Assembly: GCA_964058845.1 (NCBI GenBank)
Contig: CAXKVR010000220.1
Location: 165,934 to 229,933, forward strand
From: Carex sylvatica
Lineage: Eukaryota > Streptophyta > Magnoliopsida > Poales > Cyperaceae
DNA length: 64,000 nt
Direction of reading: 5' to 3'
Position 1 is the stretch's first letter. The number at the start of each line of letters is the position of its first letter. A program made the translations under genes and the position numbers. Below the pieces are notes generated by a model. That model was not told the DNA's origin, searched no databases, and worked only from the letters and a program-made list of their open reading frames with translations. Below, piece by piece: positions 48,288-60,860 of this stretch.

Positions 48288-50414
48288 AATGCTCCATTCA
48301 ATCTCTTGGTTTGATTCAGTTCGACTTGTCTTGTGTGTGTGTTTGTGTGTGTGCGCGCATGTACTATTCTTTATGTATAGTGTGCTCTTTGTATCAGTGT
48401 GATAATTATAATAATGTATGTTGAGATTATATCAAGTAAATTAATGTTTTCAAAGGATATATATGGTGTTCCCATTTAAATCACATGGTATATATTTACT
48501 CTTTTATTAATTCTTTTTATTTTTTTATTATGCATGCATTGTTTTTATTCTTAAAGAGTGTCTTGATTTACTCGAGAGCATATATAATAAAAAAATTGCA
48601 AATAATTCATATATGTGTATGAATTATTATTTCCATGTACTTTTCTATACAAACAAACAAATTATACATTCTTGGAATCATCTTTAAACTTTCCACAGAG
48701 TTTATTTTTCTTTTAGGGGCGTATATTCTCATAGTCATTGGACCAAATTCGTCTGATGTCTGATCAAATCGCTCGATTAGCACAAATCTTAAAGCAGATT
48801 GAATGTCTCTGATCAGACATCAGACTAATTAAATTTGATATAATGCCTATCAGAATATCTCCCTCCCAAAAGGGTAGGAGTTGAGGAATAAATAGTTCGG
48901 CTATACTTTATTTGTTTTTGCTGCTGCATTTTTATATTGGCAACACCCAATGAGTATTTCAGAAAAGAAAAAGGAAAATTTCTGCCAGAATAGTGCGATG
49001 CCATGCAGTGCTTGCATTGTATATATTTTATTTTGAAGTAGCGGTACTGTATTTAAAACATTAAACTAAATTTGATATAATACCGATCGCTTGTAGCGCA
49101 AATCTTAAAGAAGATCGAATGTAGAGGTGCTTGCATTGTATACTCATCGGATCGCTTGTAGCACAAATCTTAAAGAAGATCGAATGTCTCTGATCAAACA
49201 TTAAACTAAATTTGATATAATACCGATCAGAGACCCGACTAAATTTTGATCTTAAAGCAGATCGAAAGGGTATGAGTTAAGGAATAAATAGTTCGGCTAT
49301 ATATACATTAGTTTTATTTTATTTTGTTGGCAACACCCAATGAGTATTGGAAAAAAAAGGAATAATGCGATGCCATGCGGTGCTTTCATTGTATATATTT
49401 TATTTTGAAGTAGCAGTACTGTATTTAAAATGTTGCTTATGATATGAGACGTTTAAGCATAGCTTTATATTATCTTTTAGTCCTTAATAATGATGCAATT
49501 AAGTACCGGATGTTGGCACATTCTGATCAGATGCAGTTAGAATTTTGTAATACAAAAATCTGGTACCCAATTAACACCAACTGAGAACTCACCCGGGAAT
49601 TTAGCCCTCAACACTAATTAATCAACAAACTATTTTACACTAAAAAAAATCCAGAAAAGCTATCAATCATCCATTATTTTCAGGCAAAAAAATAAAATAT
49701 AAACCATAAATAGAACAAAATGCTAAAGAGCACAGATGGTTTTAAATGGGCTAACGGACCCGGCGATCACGATCTTCTTGACCTAACCCCAGTAATTTTC
49801 TGTGCATTTGCTATTCCCTCCTCATCTGAGAAATGTAAATTTCACAAGGGCTTAATAAAAAAATGCTACACATTGCATTTGTTATAAGTTGCAAGAGATA
49901 ATTCCTCCCTTACGTAAAGTATATAAATTCAAGTATAACAACAATACCAGTAACATTTAAGCATATTAATATATTATCAAATACTCGATACACTTTCCAG
50001 TAAGGAATTCCTCAAATTTAGAGATCGCTGATCTGCAACAATTACCTGACAGCCCGCTGATTACTCAAATTCGTATAATTTTCGTAATAATTTATTGACC
50101 CGCTTTACACAGTTTTTTGTTTGAAATTTTTTAGAGACATGTTGTTAGCCTTCTAGACTGGTTTGTGCATCAATTTTCATGAATTTGAATGTTATTTGGT
50201 ATTAAATCTAATGTTGTCAAGTCATTTGACAAATGGTGAAACTTGCATCTGATTTCATCATTTTTCATGTGCATGATGTGCATAAAGTATAGATTACATT
50301 TCAATTACCGGATTTCAAAATTACAAATCACTTTAGACAATTGCAAAAATTGTCCAATTAATATGTTGTCAATTCATTTTCAGGTCGAGTCACGTCGGTA
50401 AATTTACAAATCAA
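48288..50414. other. 3' UTR and 3' flank of NLR-like gene 2
   Basis: Matches 32894-34742 except for about 380 bp of extra sequence: the block around 48770-49050 recurs, diverged, at 49130-49430 (GATGCCATGC, TATATTTTATTTTGAAGTAG). No gene. Confidence 0.7.
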
Positions 50415-50600
50415 TTGAAACCAATCTTAGAATTACAAAGAGATACCAGAAACATACCCCAAAACTGCATGAAAATGCGTAAGAAGAAGTTGATGTTGCA
50501 GGAAACATTATATGCCATGACAGGTGGCAGACGCTTCATCAGCATATCCACAGTAAAAACCCGTCCCAGGAACTGCTTTCCACAAAACATCACCAGTTAG
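50415..50600 (-). other. Coding-looking fragment, unidentified
   Basis: Directly after the duplication border the base composition rises. On the minus strand one frame reads DVLWKAVPGTGFYCGYADEA and another is open for 60 codons. I do not recognise the family. It is flanked by AT-rich DNA and is probably an exon scrap. Confidence 0.25.
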
Positions 50601-52070
50601 TGTACTAGTAAATCAAATAAAAGCCCACAACAAACCATAAATTAAACAAAAAAATCAATAATAAATAAAGGGGAAATTTCATGTATCCCCCTAAAAACAT
50701 TGAAATTACGTATTTCCCCTGCTAAAATTCATTATATCATATTTACCTTTCTAAAGTTCAAGAACTCACAAATTTACCCAATTTACTGAATTTTCTAATA
50801 AAACTCATTTTAAATAAATTACCCATTTTACCCTTTCTCCTTTACTTTTGTGCCATTGTTGTGTGTTAAGATTCGTGCCATTGCCTTCGGTTAGATTAAA
50901 ATTTTGCCGTCAACTAAGGATACCTCCCACAATCTCCTTCCTTCTATTGAACGAACCAGCCCCTCTCTCTCTCTCCCTCCCTCCCTCCCGTCCGCATCCT
51001 TTTTCAACTAGAGTATCTGGAGCGACCTCAATTCCTCATTTCTAACTTCCATGTCCTCGTTGGTTTTTTTACTAAGGTTTCATTCCTGATCTAATTTTCA
51101 TTCAAAATCTTGAAGGTTGAATCAAGGTCATCCATATTTTTCTTGGTAGTAGAGCGGGTATTCATATATCTTCTAAATGTTTCTTTTTACGATCACAATT
51201 GCTGTGATTCTTGCTTCTATTTTTAATGCTTGTTTATCAGTACCCCCTAGCTATATTATAAGTCATAATCCAAGTTCTCAGCTTGGAAAAGAATAATTTT
51301 GTTTTATTGGGCTTAGGCCCAAAATAATCGCTAGCAGGCCCAATTAAATCTAACCTTTTTTATGAATTCAGATCCGGAAACGTATCCTCCCAGTACCATA
51401 AAAGATTCCCCTCACTTTACAGTTTGAGATTAATTCTAACCCGCTTTGAGATTAGGGCTAGTGCAGGGACAGTACTAATTTGCTTTAAAATTCGTGCCAA
51501 ATTAAAAAGAACGATCCAGATCCACAAATTTTAAAAGATTCCCTATTACTGTACCGAAGACGATCTGAAGAGTCCTTGTCCTCTGTGGTAACATAATATT
51601 TCTGTTTAGATCAGGACTGTGCAATCAGAATTCGGGTCCTTTAATATTCGTGCGGATTCTAATCGGACGATCCGGATCTAAACAGAAATAATCCATTACC
51701 CAAGGTGAAACCATTCGATCCAAGTAAATATTTATGCCAACTTGATTCATGCGAATCTTAAAGAAGATCAACCGCATCGGATGGATCATAAGTTGATAAA
51801 TAAAAAAGAGACAGCATAGCAATAGCAAGGAAAGTTTTCATGCTCCGCTTATATGAGATTATAATTTCTTCTTGGTTTGTCATACAATTCAACGAACTTA
51901 ATTGCATAATCAAATTTACTGTCCAACTACAACAACCATCAAATCAAAAATGCCAAAATTGACAAAATCCTACCCAATCAAATGTTATTAGCTCATCATA
52001 TACTTCTCTAGTGGCGGGTTTTCGGTGATTTTTATTAATACCCTAAAAAAGAACAAATCTGCCTCCAACT
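50601..52070. other. Intergenic with CT-rich leader-like stretch and a hairpin
   Basis: 50955-51000 is CT-rich (CTCTCTCTCTCTCCCTCCCT). A hairpin with arms TTTCTGTTTAGATC and GATCTAAACAGAAA lies at 51599-51690. The surrounding words (CTTTGAGATTAGGG, CGGACGATCC) suggest an old small element. No gene. Confidence 0.5.
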
Positions 52071-52190
52071 TCAGTTTTTTTTTTTTTTTTTTTTAAATTG
52101 CCCCAGCAGCCCGGGATAGGGGCGATCCAATTTTCTACCTGACCGCCCATAGACCGGGCGGTCCTCTATTTTCCTTTTTTTTTTTTTTTT
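52071..52190. repeat. T-tract-flanked GC-rich inverted repeat
   Basis: Two long T runs bracket about 85 bp that include CCCGGGATAGGGGCGATCC and the palindrome GACCGCCC...GGGCGGTC. Probably a transposon remnant; the class is not clear. Confidence 0.5.
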
Positions 52191-52949
52191 AGAGATCTTA
52201 ATATTTTTCATGTTTTCTTGTTTAGGGTGCCACAATATAAGACATTTGATATATTTATGAGTAATGTCGTAACTCTTTATAACTTTCATTTGATTTGTCA
52301 GTTGGATATGACAAGTCTAAATATAACACTAATTAAGGACTTGACCTTGATTCTTAATAATTTATTTTATTATAAATATACACAAGAAAATATGATTAGA
52401 TTGCCTCAATGATGTCAACTTCTTTTATTTATTTTAGAGAATAATTGGATTTATTTGATTATTATAAACATATATCATTTCCTTGAATAAGCAAACGCAC
52501 ACAATAAATAGTAAATGCATTTTAAAATAATTATATGGTTAATTCTTGAATAATCTCTTAGGCTTTTGACTAAAAAAAATACCGATCGTTGTATGTCTAC
52601 CGTGGATAGAAAACTTAAATTGAATTTTTGAGGCACTAAATGACTTTTTTTTTGCAACTCTAATGCTTCGGATGCCCGGGGGTTCCCCCCGACACAAAAT
52701 CCGGATCCGTCTCTTCCCCCCTTTTCGAAAAGTGGTCATACGCGCAACGAACAAGTAGAGAGCTCCAAAAGCCAACACATTTAACTAGTGTATATTTTTT
52801 CCTAGAAGTTGTACCTTGCCATAAGAATCTATTTCTAATTGTTAATTGTCTAAGTAATGTTTTAGGATATCTATATAAAGAAAGAGTGTATAAAGAAATT
52901 GTAGCTATACATAATTAATCAAAGTGAACATCCCCCTAATGATAATAAT
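52191..52949. other. Intergenic
   Basis: AT-rich except for a GC-rich patch near 52670-52735 (GATGCCCGGGGGTTCCCCCC), which may be another element end. No gene seen. Confidence 0.45.
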
Positions 52950-54480
52950 TGTCCCTTCCAATTAGGTAATCATTTTTCTACTTTATCAATCAAAAATTGC
53001 CAATCAGCAACTGTCAATTTACTATCTTTTAACAGTAAACCTAAATATTATAAAGGAAATGATCCTACTTTACATTGGAATGTACTAGCAAAATTCCCTC
53101 CTTCAGTATGAATAGGGTACAATTCTGTTTTGAAAAGATTCATTTTGATATCCAAAAGAGCTTCAAAACTCATCATTGTCCACCATACTCATGCCACATT
53201 CTCATGAGTAGCTTTGAGGAATATTATTGTGTCATCAGCATAATGACAATTAGCAATAGCTTTACCCTCTAAACAAGGAGGACCTAATCCTATAAGTCTA
53301 TTAGCTTGCCTAGCTTCCTTTATGAAAAATCTTACATAATGTGTCTGCTACTAAGATAAAGAGGAAAGGAAACAAAGGGTCACCTTGTCTAACACATCTT
53401 TTTACTATAAAAATAAGGCGTTAGTTCTCCATTAAAATTAATGCATGATTGGGAGCTATATATAACCGGTCCTTAATCCATCGTACCCATTTACTACCAA
53501 AACCCCTACTTTCAAGTATTTTTAAAATATAATCCCAGTGTATTTTATCATATGCCTTCTTGAAATATACTTTTATCACAACCCCAGTCTCTTGTGTACA
53601 TTTTCTATGATGAATTAATTCCTGACCTACTTGACAACCACTGTCAAGATTTTTTTTTTTAAATGAATTAATTCCTGAATTATTATGACATTATCCAAAA
53701 TATACCTATTTTTGATAAATGCAGATTGACTAAGATCAATAATATTTGTCATTACATTCTCTAATCTATTAGTTAAAATTTTGAAAATTATCTTAAAACT
53801 ATAATTAACTAACTAATAGGTCTAAACTTACTAATAACATGAGCATCTTTTTCCTTAGAGATAAGACATATAATAGATCTATTAATTTTATGCAGATCAA
53901 GTGTGTTATTGTAAAAATGAGAGCATAAAGTAACTAGATTTGTTTTTACTATGTCCCAAAATTGTTGGCAAAAGATAAAGGAGATAGGTTTTGATCTCTA
54001 ATTCTGATCTTTGATGAAGCAAACATTGCATCTTTGATTTCTCATTCTGAGATAGGTTTTTCTAGGTGAATTATATCTATATCTAATACCTTATCCGTGA
54101 GGTCCCAAAAATCATCATTGAGTTTGGCAAATTTGGTACGAGGTTCTCCCAGTAACTGTTTATAAAAGTCAACTGCATATTGTTTCATATCACTTTAGTA
54201 GTCAACTGCATGTAATTCGTCTATAACCTTAAAGCTGTAATATGAAAAAACATAGTGTTAAGATCTCCTGCCTCTAATCACTTTCAAAGTCAACTACATG
54301 TAATTCGTCTATAACCTTAAATCTGCTGAGAGCTGAGATATTTATTTTTAATTGTTTAAAACACGGTGCAAATTCGGCTTTCAAAGTCAATTCTTGGGCC
54401 TTCGGGCTCTTGAAATTCCAAATAAAATGAAAAAACAAGTGGAACAGGACTTGGGCTTTTATGGGCTGTTTCCTCAAAAG
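52950..54480 (-). mobile_element. LINE reverse-transcriptase fragment, decayed
   Basis: The minus strand gives, in order, DFYKQLLGEPRTKFA (about 54170), HVISKFRPISLLN (about 53840), AFIKNRYILDNV (about 53710), VYFKKAYDKIHWDYI (about 53560), VRQGDPLFPFLFILVADTL (about 53390) and CHYADDTII (about 53240). These are RT blocks 2a-5 of plant L1-type LINEs with the catalytic YADD intact, but stops and frameshifts run through the frame. A 60-70 bp stretch (ACCTTAAA, AATTCGTCTATAACCTTAAA) is duplicated near 54210 and 54300. Both ends are truncated. Confidence 0.88.
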
Positions 54481-55669
54481 AAAAAAGAGGCATTAAATTA
54501 CCTCAGGCTTGAGCGAAAAACATGAAATTGTTCCATGTGGGCTAATAAACGAATAATTAAATTAATAGAAACGCCATTAAACAAATTGCGGGATGGTTAT
54601 TGACTTATTTCGACCCAAACTAATAACTAGTGAAGGCAAAGAAGCGTTGTTTTGTCATTTAATGGGCCACGTTTTTAACAAACAGCACCATTCAACCAGC
54701 CCACTAAAAAGCCTATAAAATAATAATCTTTCACTGTTAACTGAATTGCTTTTCAATTAATTTTTAATTGGAAAATTGCCACCAAAATAAGCCTCTAAAA
54801 GATTTGACCATGTAGATGTCTTGTACATAGGCGTTACAATGACACGCTTTTATTCGTTTACCCGACTGGCATTGTATTTGATAAAATGGAAAGGAGTAAG
54901 ATTATTATTTGGTTAGCTTTATTGGGTGTACGTGTAAATTAAGTTTATTTTTTCATTAACTTAAAGTGTAAAGTTACAGATAAAGACTATTTCGTACATG
55001 TTATCTTACAGAGTAATTATTAAAAATAAAATTATATATATATTATCCAACCCGTAACGTATTCGAAAAGATAAGTAGATTTTTTTCATTAGTTTATTTA
55101 ATATGGGTAACGATAAAGTTATTTTTGTTTGCTTAATTGGTACTGTTATGAAATTAATTAGATGCTTCCATACAGCGATATTGTTAAAACTAGGAGCCAG
55201 TGGTTGAGGTGTCACTGTATTACGTACTACCCATTTTTGAATTCCTTCCTACCGTCTTTTTCTAATAAAACAGAACGGAAATATATATATAAGAAGCTGT
55301 ATTAGATCTCCCAATACCCTGTAAGGGAACATGCATGTTTTCTCTGGTGTTACAGTGCGTAACAAAAACTTACTATCGGTACTCTGATTACTAAATTTGA
55401 TATGTCGCTTAACGGTCCATTATCTGCAAAATAGACTATATAATTTATTTATTTTGGTAGAAAAATTCAAACACATAGTTCAAAACATATATATATATAT
55501 ATATAGTTTCATCAGCCTGTTCCCCAGATGCTACCAAATTTCATTTTTCTTTGATCCTGTTGAAGAACTTTTTTTCTTTCATTGGAGAGAGAGAGGCCGT
55601 TGTGCGTTCTAGGTGTGTGTCCCACCCATTCAATTATTGAGAGCTTGAATGTGTTTTTTTCAATAAATA
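54481..55669. other. Intergenic
   Basis: AT-rich, with a (TA)n run at about 55487-55504. Nothing else recognised. Confidence 0.5.
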
Positions 55670-56110
55670 ATTCTCCAAAATCCATGGTTCTTGGCTTCTT
55701 TCTTTCGCATTGCGAAATCACATGTATGCAATAAAAAAAAAAGACTTTAAAGAATTGAGGTTTTCCTCTCCGACAACTTGTTATTTAATAATTTCTTATA
55801 ATTGTTGTTTAGTACACGTGAGCATATGGGTATAGGTATGTGATGTGAACATGACTAATGAATTAATGAAATACAAATGAGCAGTTGGCAGTTGGCATTT
55901 ATGGTTCGTGTGTAGCTGATCTAGATCTGTGCGATTCCACGTGTTTTGTCTGATACACTGCCAGAATTTAAATATATCTGTTGGTACCGGAACGAACTTA
56001 GAGAGCTTATCGGACAAAAATTTATATTTAATTTTTTTATTTAAACGATGTGCTACGTACCTTATCTGTGTTATATATGCAGGTAAAAATGGCGTATCTA
56101 GATAACTTAT
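55670..56110. repeat. Third, diverged copy of the flank block
   Basis: Resembles 39860-40110 plus 40580-40640, and 56980-57215 (GTACACGTGAGCAT, GTGATGTGAACATGAC, TAAACGATGTGCTAC). It is older than the near-identical pair. No gene. Confidence 0.65.
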
Positions 56111-56384
56111 CTGTGTTATTTAAACGATGTTCAGCCTCTCTCTCTCTCTCTCTCTTCTTCCTCTTTATTCCATCATCTTGTCTAATCATATTTTTTTTAA
56201 TTTGTATGTTGTCTATGTTCAATTAATACTGAATATATTTTTCTTGAATTATGGATATGTGAATTGAATGTTGAATATTTTCTTATCTATGTTGAATGCT
56301 GAATATTTCTTGAATTATGAATGTATATGTATCAAATTCAGATAAATACCTAACATAATTCCTCAAAATAAATATCATTTTTTT

Positions 56385-56638
56385 TATCAGTACATGATAG
56401 ACTACCGATAGGAGAATCAAATTCCTTCTATCGGTCCATAATTTATTACCGATAGATGAAGTGTAATTTTCTTATCGGTATGCATGGTGCGTTGTACCGA
56501 TAGAAGATGAATAATTACTAGCGGTATGGAACCGTTACATGAATTCTTGCTCCTTCTATCGTGTTGATCTTTATCAGTAGGAAATCTGTTATGAAATCCA
56601 TTTTTTATCCGATAAAAGATCACACTTCCGTAATAGTG
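56385..56638 (-). mobile_element. CACTA-type terminus, copy 2
   Basis: Paralogue of 35930-36192, ending CACTATTACGGAAGTGTGAT on the minus strand with the same CCGATAG words. Confidence 0.6.
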
Positions 56639-57305
56639 TATATATTAAATTATACTTGAGGCGTGGGTTTTATTTTGATTTTTTTATCTGCAGCTATTAC
56701 TAGAATTTGCATTTTATACATGGATAATTGCTTGCATTGTGGTGGGTGTTAACCCCCATCGAGAATTGTTTTTTTTAGTCAATGAAAATGTTAATAATGT
56801 CATCATTATGAGGGTTTATTTATGCAAGGAAAATGTTCAAATAGATATGCAAAAGGACTGAAGCATAGTCACACATTTAGGTCTATGATTTGACACAATT
56901 TTTTTCCGGATATTTTTAATTTTTGTCTCAAATATTGCAAGGGTTTATTTTTTCATAATTTCTATGAATAAAAAAAATTCTCTAAACACAATGGTTCCTG
57001 GCTACTTGCTTTCATTGCCAATCTCATGCAGGAAAAAAAGATATTTTTGAAAGATTGTTTCTTCATCCAACAATAATTATATATGTTATTTAGTACACAT
57101 GAGCATCTGTGTACAGATATGTGATGTGAACTTGACATTTATGGTTCGCTGGTGGCAGTTGGCATTTATGGTTCCGGTGTAGCTTCTCTAGATCTGTGCC
57201 TCCACAATCCACATGTTTTGAGACGATTTTTTTTTAAAATAAAATTTGTTATAAAACATTCAACAGAATCAGCCCACTATACGTTGGATTTAGAAGAATA
57301 GTCTC

Positions 57306-57460
57306 CACCGATCTGTAGAATCGGTGAAGCAAAAAAAATTGCTTCTACACAGATCCTACGGATTAGTGGAGCAGTTTTCATCCCATTTTCACATCAGCTG
57401 ATCACTTGCCACAGAAAATTTCATATTTTGCTCGACCAATCTTAGGGATCGGTGGAGGCT
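57306..57460. repeat. Subterminal palindromes, left end of the MULE
   Basis: CACCGATCTGTAGAATCGGTG at 57306-57326 is one; looser versions lie near 57352 and 57434. They are related to ACCGATCCACAGGATCGGT at the right end. Confidence 0.7.
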
Positions 57461-57719
57461 TGGTTTCAAAATCTACCCCGACGGGTCTTCTTCTTCCTCT
57501 TTTCTCTTCTTCCTTCCCAGTCGAACTCTTTTTCTCTTTTTTATTTTTATCCTCTCAATATACTAAATCATTTCTCAATCCAATTGTTTCAAAATTTCTG
57601 GATCGTTTAAGAGATTTGAAAACTCTTCAAATCTACAATTTTGACAAGATAAATATTCATATTTTTATAATTTTTATTTTAGCCGAATTTAAATGAATAA
57701 CTAATTTAATTTAGTTTGT

Positions 57720-58160
57720 TTAGTATATTTAGATTGTTTTTGTGAAATGTAGTGTTAAATTAGTATTTGGTGTAATTTAGTGGTAATGTAGTATTAATTT
57801 AGTGTAATTTGGTGTTAATTTACAGTTAATTTGATGTTAATTTAGTGTAAGGTAGTGCTAATGTAGTGTTAATTTAGTGTAATTTAGTATATATATGTAG
57901 TATTAATTTAGTATTAATTTAGTCTTAATTTAGTATATATGTAGTATAAATTAAGTGTTCATGTATTATAATTTGTGTAAAATTAGATAAATGTGTAATC
58001 AAGTGTAAATGTGTAAAATGTGTAAATGTGTAAAATTAGACTAGTAAATGTGTAAATGTGTAAATGTGTAAAATATGTAAATGTGTAAATGTGTAAAATT
58101 AGATAAAATTATAAATGTATATAATTAGTAATATGTAATATATATTTGTGTAGTTAAGTG
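57720..58160. repeat. AT-rich short-period repeats in the MULE
   Basis: Runs of TTAGTGTAATTTAGTGTTAA-like words are followed by AAATGTGTAAATGTGTAAA words. This is non-coding spacer between the left end and the PMD gene. Confidence 0.75.
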
Positions 58161-58290
58161 TTCATGAAGTTTATTATTAAAATCAAAATTAGATGATATG
58201 TTGTTTACATATAGTTAAATTTTGATTATTGTAGTCATATGGTTGAAAAAAAATTTGTTTATATAATTATTTGTTTATCTAACAGAGTCA

Positions 58291-59375
58291 ATGGATAACC
58301 CGGATTATCCTGAGTTGTTGAAATTAGCACCACAGAACCACATGACATGGCAAGTTCGTGATATGGTAATTTTTATTATATTTATTAATTATTTGTTTCA
58401 AATAAATATTATATGAAGTATTTCAAGGGTTTATAATGCTTTATTTTTTTTTTCCAGCCTACCTCTTCATTGAAAGTAAATGTACATCAGACTAGTATTG
58501 CTTACAACAGTCTGATGGGCGATGCTATGAAGAGGTTAGGGTTGTATCAAATTGCTCGCCTTAATGATTCCAAGATTAATCCGCATTTGATTACTGCTCT
58601 GGTTGAGAGGTGGAGGCCGGAGACTAATACATTTCATCCACCTATCGGTGAGGTGACAGTGACGTTGGAAAATGTCGCATGTCTATGGGGCTTACCGATT
58701 AAGGGTAATTAATAATCTCATAGTAGTTTATCTGTTAATTTAATTAACTATTTACAAAAAATAAATTGTTGATTGTATAATTCTTTTAATTTGCAGGCGA
58801 TCCGATTTCTGGCACCAGTGATACTGATTGGGACCCATACTTAGAGTATGATCTAGGAGCTGACCCGGCTATTTTTTACGATCACCTTCATCAGACAATG
58901 CCATATAAATATATGATTGATCATCCTGGGACACCGGAAGAACGATTTTCCGTCTTTGCTTATGCACTTAGACTGAAAAGGGTGCAGAGATAATTTAATT
59001 TTGCATTACAACAATTTCACAATGATGAGACAGTCGCACGGTACACCCGATGTTTTTGTATGGATTTATTCGGGTCGGTTATATTTCCAGATTCGAGTGC
59101 GGATGGAGTCTCTGCGATGTACTTGCAATTCATCACTGATCTGGAGACTCCACGAGAATACAATTGGAGATGTGCCATACTTGCACATCTTTATCGAGAG
59201 TTGTATGTGCTTGTCGTGCGGGGGTAGACACAATAGCGGGTCCGATGTTGTTGTTACAGATTTGGTCATGGACTTGATTTACTATTGGTTGGCCTATACC
59301 CTGGGAAGAGCCACCTCCCTTTGGTGGTGCCGATGAGAATGAGATTAATGCTTTCGGTGTGAAGTGGACCACTCT
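58291..59375 (+). pseudogene. Plant mobile domain (PMD, MAIN-like) gene, disabled
   Basis: Exons 58291-58365, 58458-58704 and from 58797 onward join in phase with GT-AG borders. The product begins MDNPDYPELLKLAPQNHMTW and continues MKRLGLYQIARL, LVERWRPETNTFHPPIGEVT and VTLENVACLWGLPIKG, the standard PMD opening. In the third exon a TAA (58991-58993) interrupts the frame. It continues in the same frame through DLFGSVIFPDSSADGVSAMY and ILAHLYRELY, then shifts at a G run near 59218 (GPMLLLQIWSW, FTIGWPIP), and is cut at about 59375. PMD proteins (MAIN, MAIL1) act in silencing and genome stability; related domains are carried by transposons, as here. With two stops and a frameshift it is not functional. 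Confidence 0.88.
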
Positions 59376-59394
59376 CTATTTGTGGCCAGAAAAC

Positions 59395-60459
59395 CCTCAC
59401 TTAAGCCATGCTTCAATGCATGGCCCAAATGCCCATGCAACCCAGTTGAAAATATTGATATTAAACTTGCTCGATGGTTCATCCTCTAGTAAGTACTGTG
59501 TACCTAGATTAGATGCTTTGATAGCACCCAAAAATGATGACAGCAGCTCGTAAGACTTCTCTCAGCTCCCAAACAAGTCCGTAATTGCAAGTTCCTTACC
59601 TCTCCACAACTTGTTATACAAGGGCACTACTGTCCCAAATTTAACTTTAACCAGATGCTTGACCATTTTAATACTTAACTCCATATCATCTTTCAAAATT
59701 GGTTTAATAACATCAGCAATTACTCTGGCAGTCATTTGATGACTATCCAACCTTTGAGCACTTCCACAACATGTGTGGACAAACGGGTTGGTGGAAATTG
59801 TCCATGCACCTGTTGGTACTACCTTTGCATATAATTTTCATTGTCATTTAGGAGATTTACATCCAACTCTATACTTAGTTTTGCTGCTGTTTAGCACGTC
59901 TAACTCTGTGTTTTTGTTTAGGTGAAAAACAACAAGTTCTGATTTTAGTTTGCCTTTGGATTCAAACATTTGATCCTCAATCTAACCTGGGGGGGGGGGG
60001 GGGTGTTCTCCAGAAATGCACGATCCTTGTATGCCATTGACAATTGATCGTGGAATGATGAACATGGATGCTTATCTCCCCTATCTGGACACGGATCATA
60101 ACCCATTTGGTTTCTATCCTGTGCGCCTCAGCTACCAATTCTATAACCTTAAATCCAGCCACTTGAGCTGCAGTTTGTTTAATGACATCACAAGTTTTCT
60201 CATTTTCTATCTGAAATAGTGAGAAATGGTACGATTCGGGTTGTGCTGTGTTCATACATAACCAGATTGTCAATTTGACTCGACTCAGAAGCAATTCAAG
60301 TCCAACGTATATCTGCCGTCTTATAATAGCAAAACTGGTAGAATCAGATACGATAAAGGTAAATGCAGCCCCTATGTCATAACCAACACCTGTTGAAGTG
60401 CTTTGGAGATTACTACCATAATACACATTGATCAATAGCAGTGACATTTTGCTGAACAA
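59395..60459 (-). pseudogene. MuDR-type transposase, N-terminal part only
   Basis: The minus strand starts near 60459 with LLINVYYGSNLQSTSTGVGY, QIYVGLELLL and FKVIELVAEAHRIET, the N-terminal domain of plant MULE transposases. After low-similarity sequence and a G15 run it continues YAKVVPTGAWTISTNPFVHT (about 59830), SHQMTARVIADVIKPILKDD, NKLWRGKELAI and LLSSFLGAIKASNLG, ending near AWAFGPCIEAWLK (about 59405). That is the DNA-binding part with a CxH-like zinc region. The DDE catalytic domain that should follow is absent; the sequence abuts the tail of the PMD pseudogene. Stops occur between the blocks. Confidence 0.82.
59989..60003. repeat. G15 homopolymer
   Basis: Fifteen G residues inside the transposase remnant; length uncertain in any assembly. 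Confidence 0.8.
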
Positions 60460-60730
60460 AAACCAAACACTAAATTAACTCTAAATATTTTTCAATTTTA
60501 CAACACTAAATATAAACAAATAAGTAAAAAAAATTCACAATAATAATCAGAAGACGATGTTGAGTACAATGGTGGTGGCGATATGTTAATTTGGCAACTT
60601 TTCTATTGAATTTGAAAAAATAAAATAATGAAAAAAAAGAAAGAATAATAGAGGCAGGGAAGAGAAGAAGAGAGAAGAGAAGAGGAAGAAGAGAGGGCTG
60701 CTGCTGCGTAATTTAACTTAAAATTTCCTC

Positions 60731-60860
60731 TACCGATCCACAGGATCGGTGTGGGGATTTCTGGGGCTACATCGATCCACAGGATCGGTGGAGGGGTATT
60801 TTTGTGTAACCATGTGTGTGGCGTGTGGCAGGGAAGAAAACTTGCTCCACCGATCCGTAG
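60731..60860. repeat. Subterminal palindromes, right end of the MULE
   Basis: ACCGATCCACAGGATCGGT occurs at 60732-60750 and, with one change, at 60772-60790; half a site lies at 60848-60860. Arms ACCGATCC/GGATCGGT are perfect with ACA between. Confidence 0.8.

Larger units (their letters stand above)
42820..50414 (+). repeat. NLR-like duplication unit, copy 2
   Basis: Counterpart of 27330-34742. Differs by a hAT MITE in the intron, a single N-terminal domain, the acidic tail and a local duplication in the 3' flank. Confidence 0.85.

Noticed and set aside
59001..59336. 111-codon ORF
   Set aside because: Alternative frame of the PMD pseudogene; the PMD similarity is in another frame.
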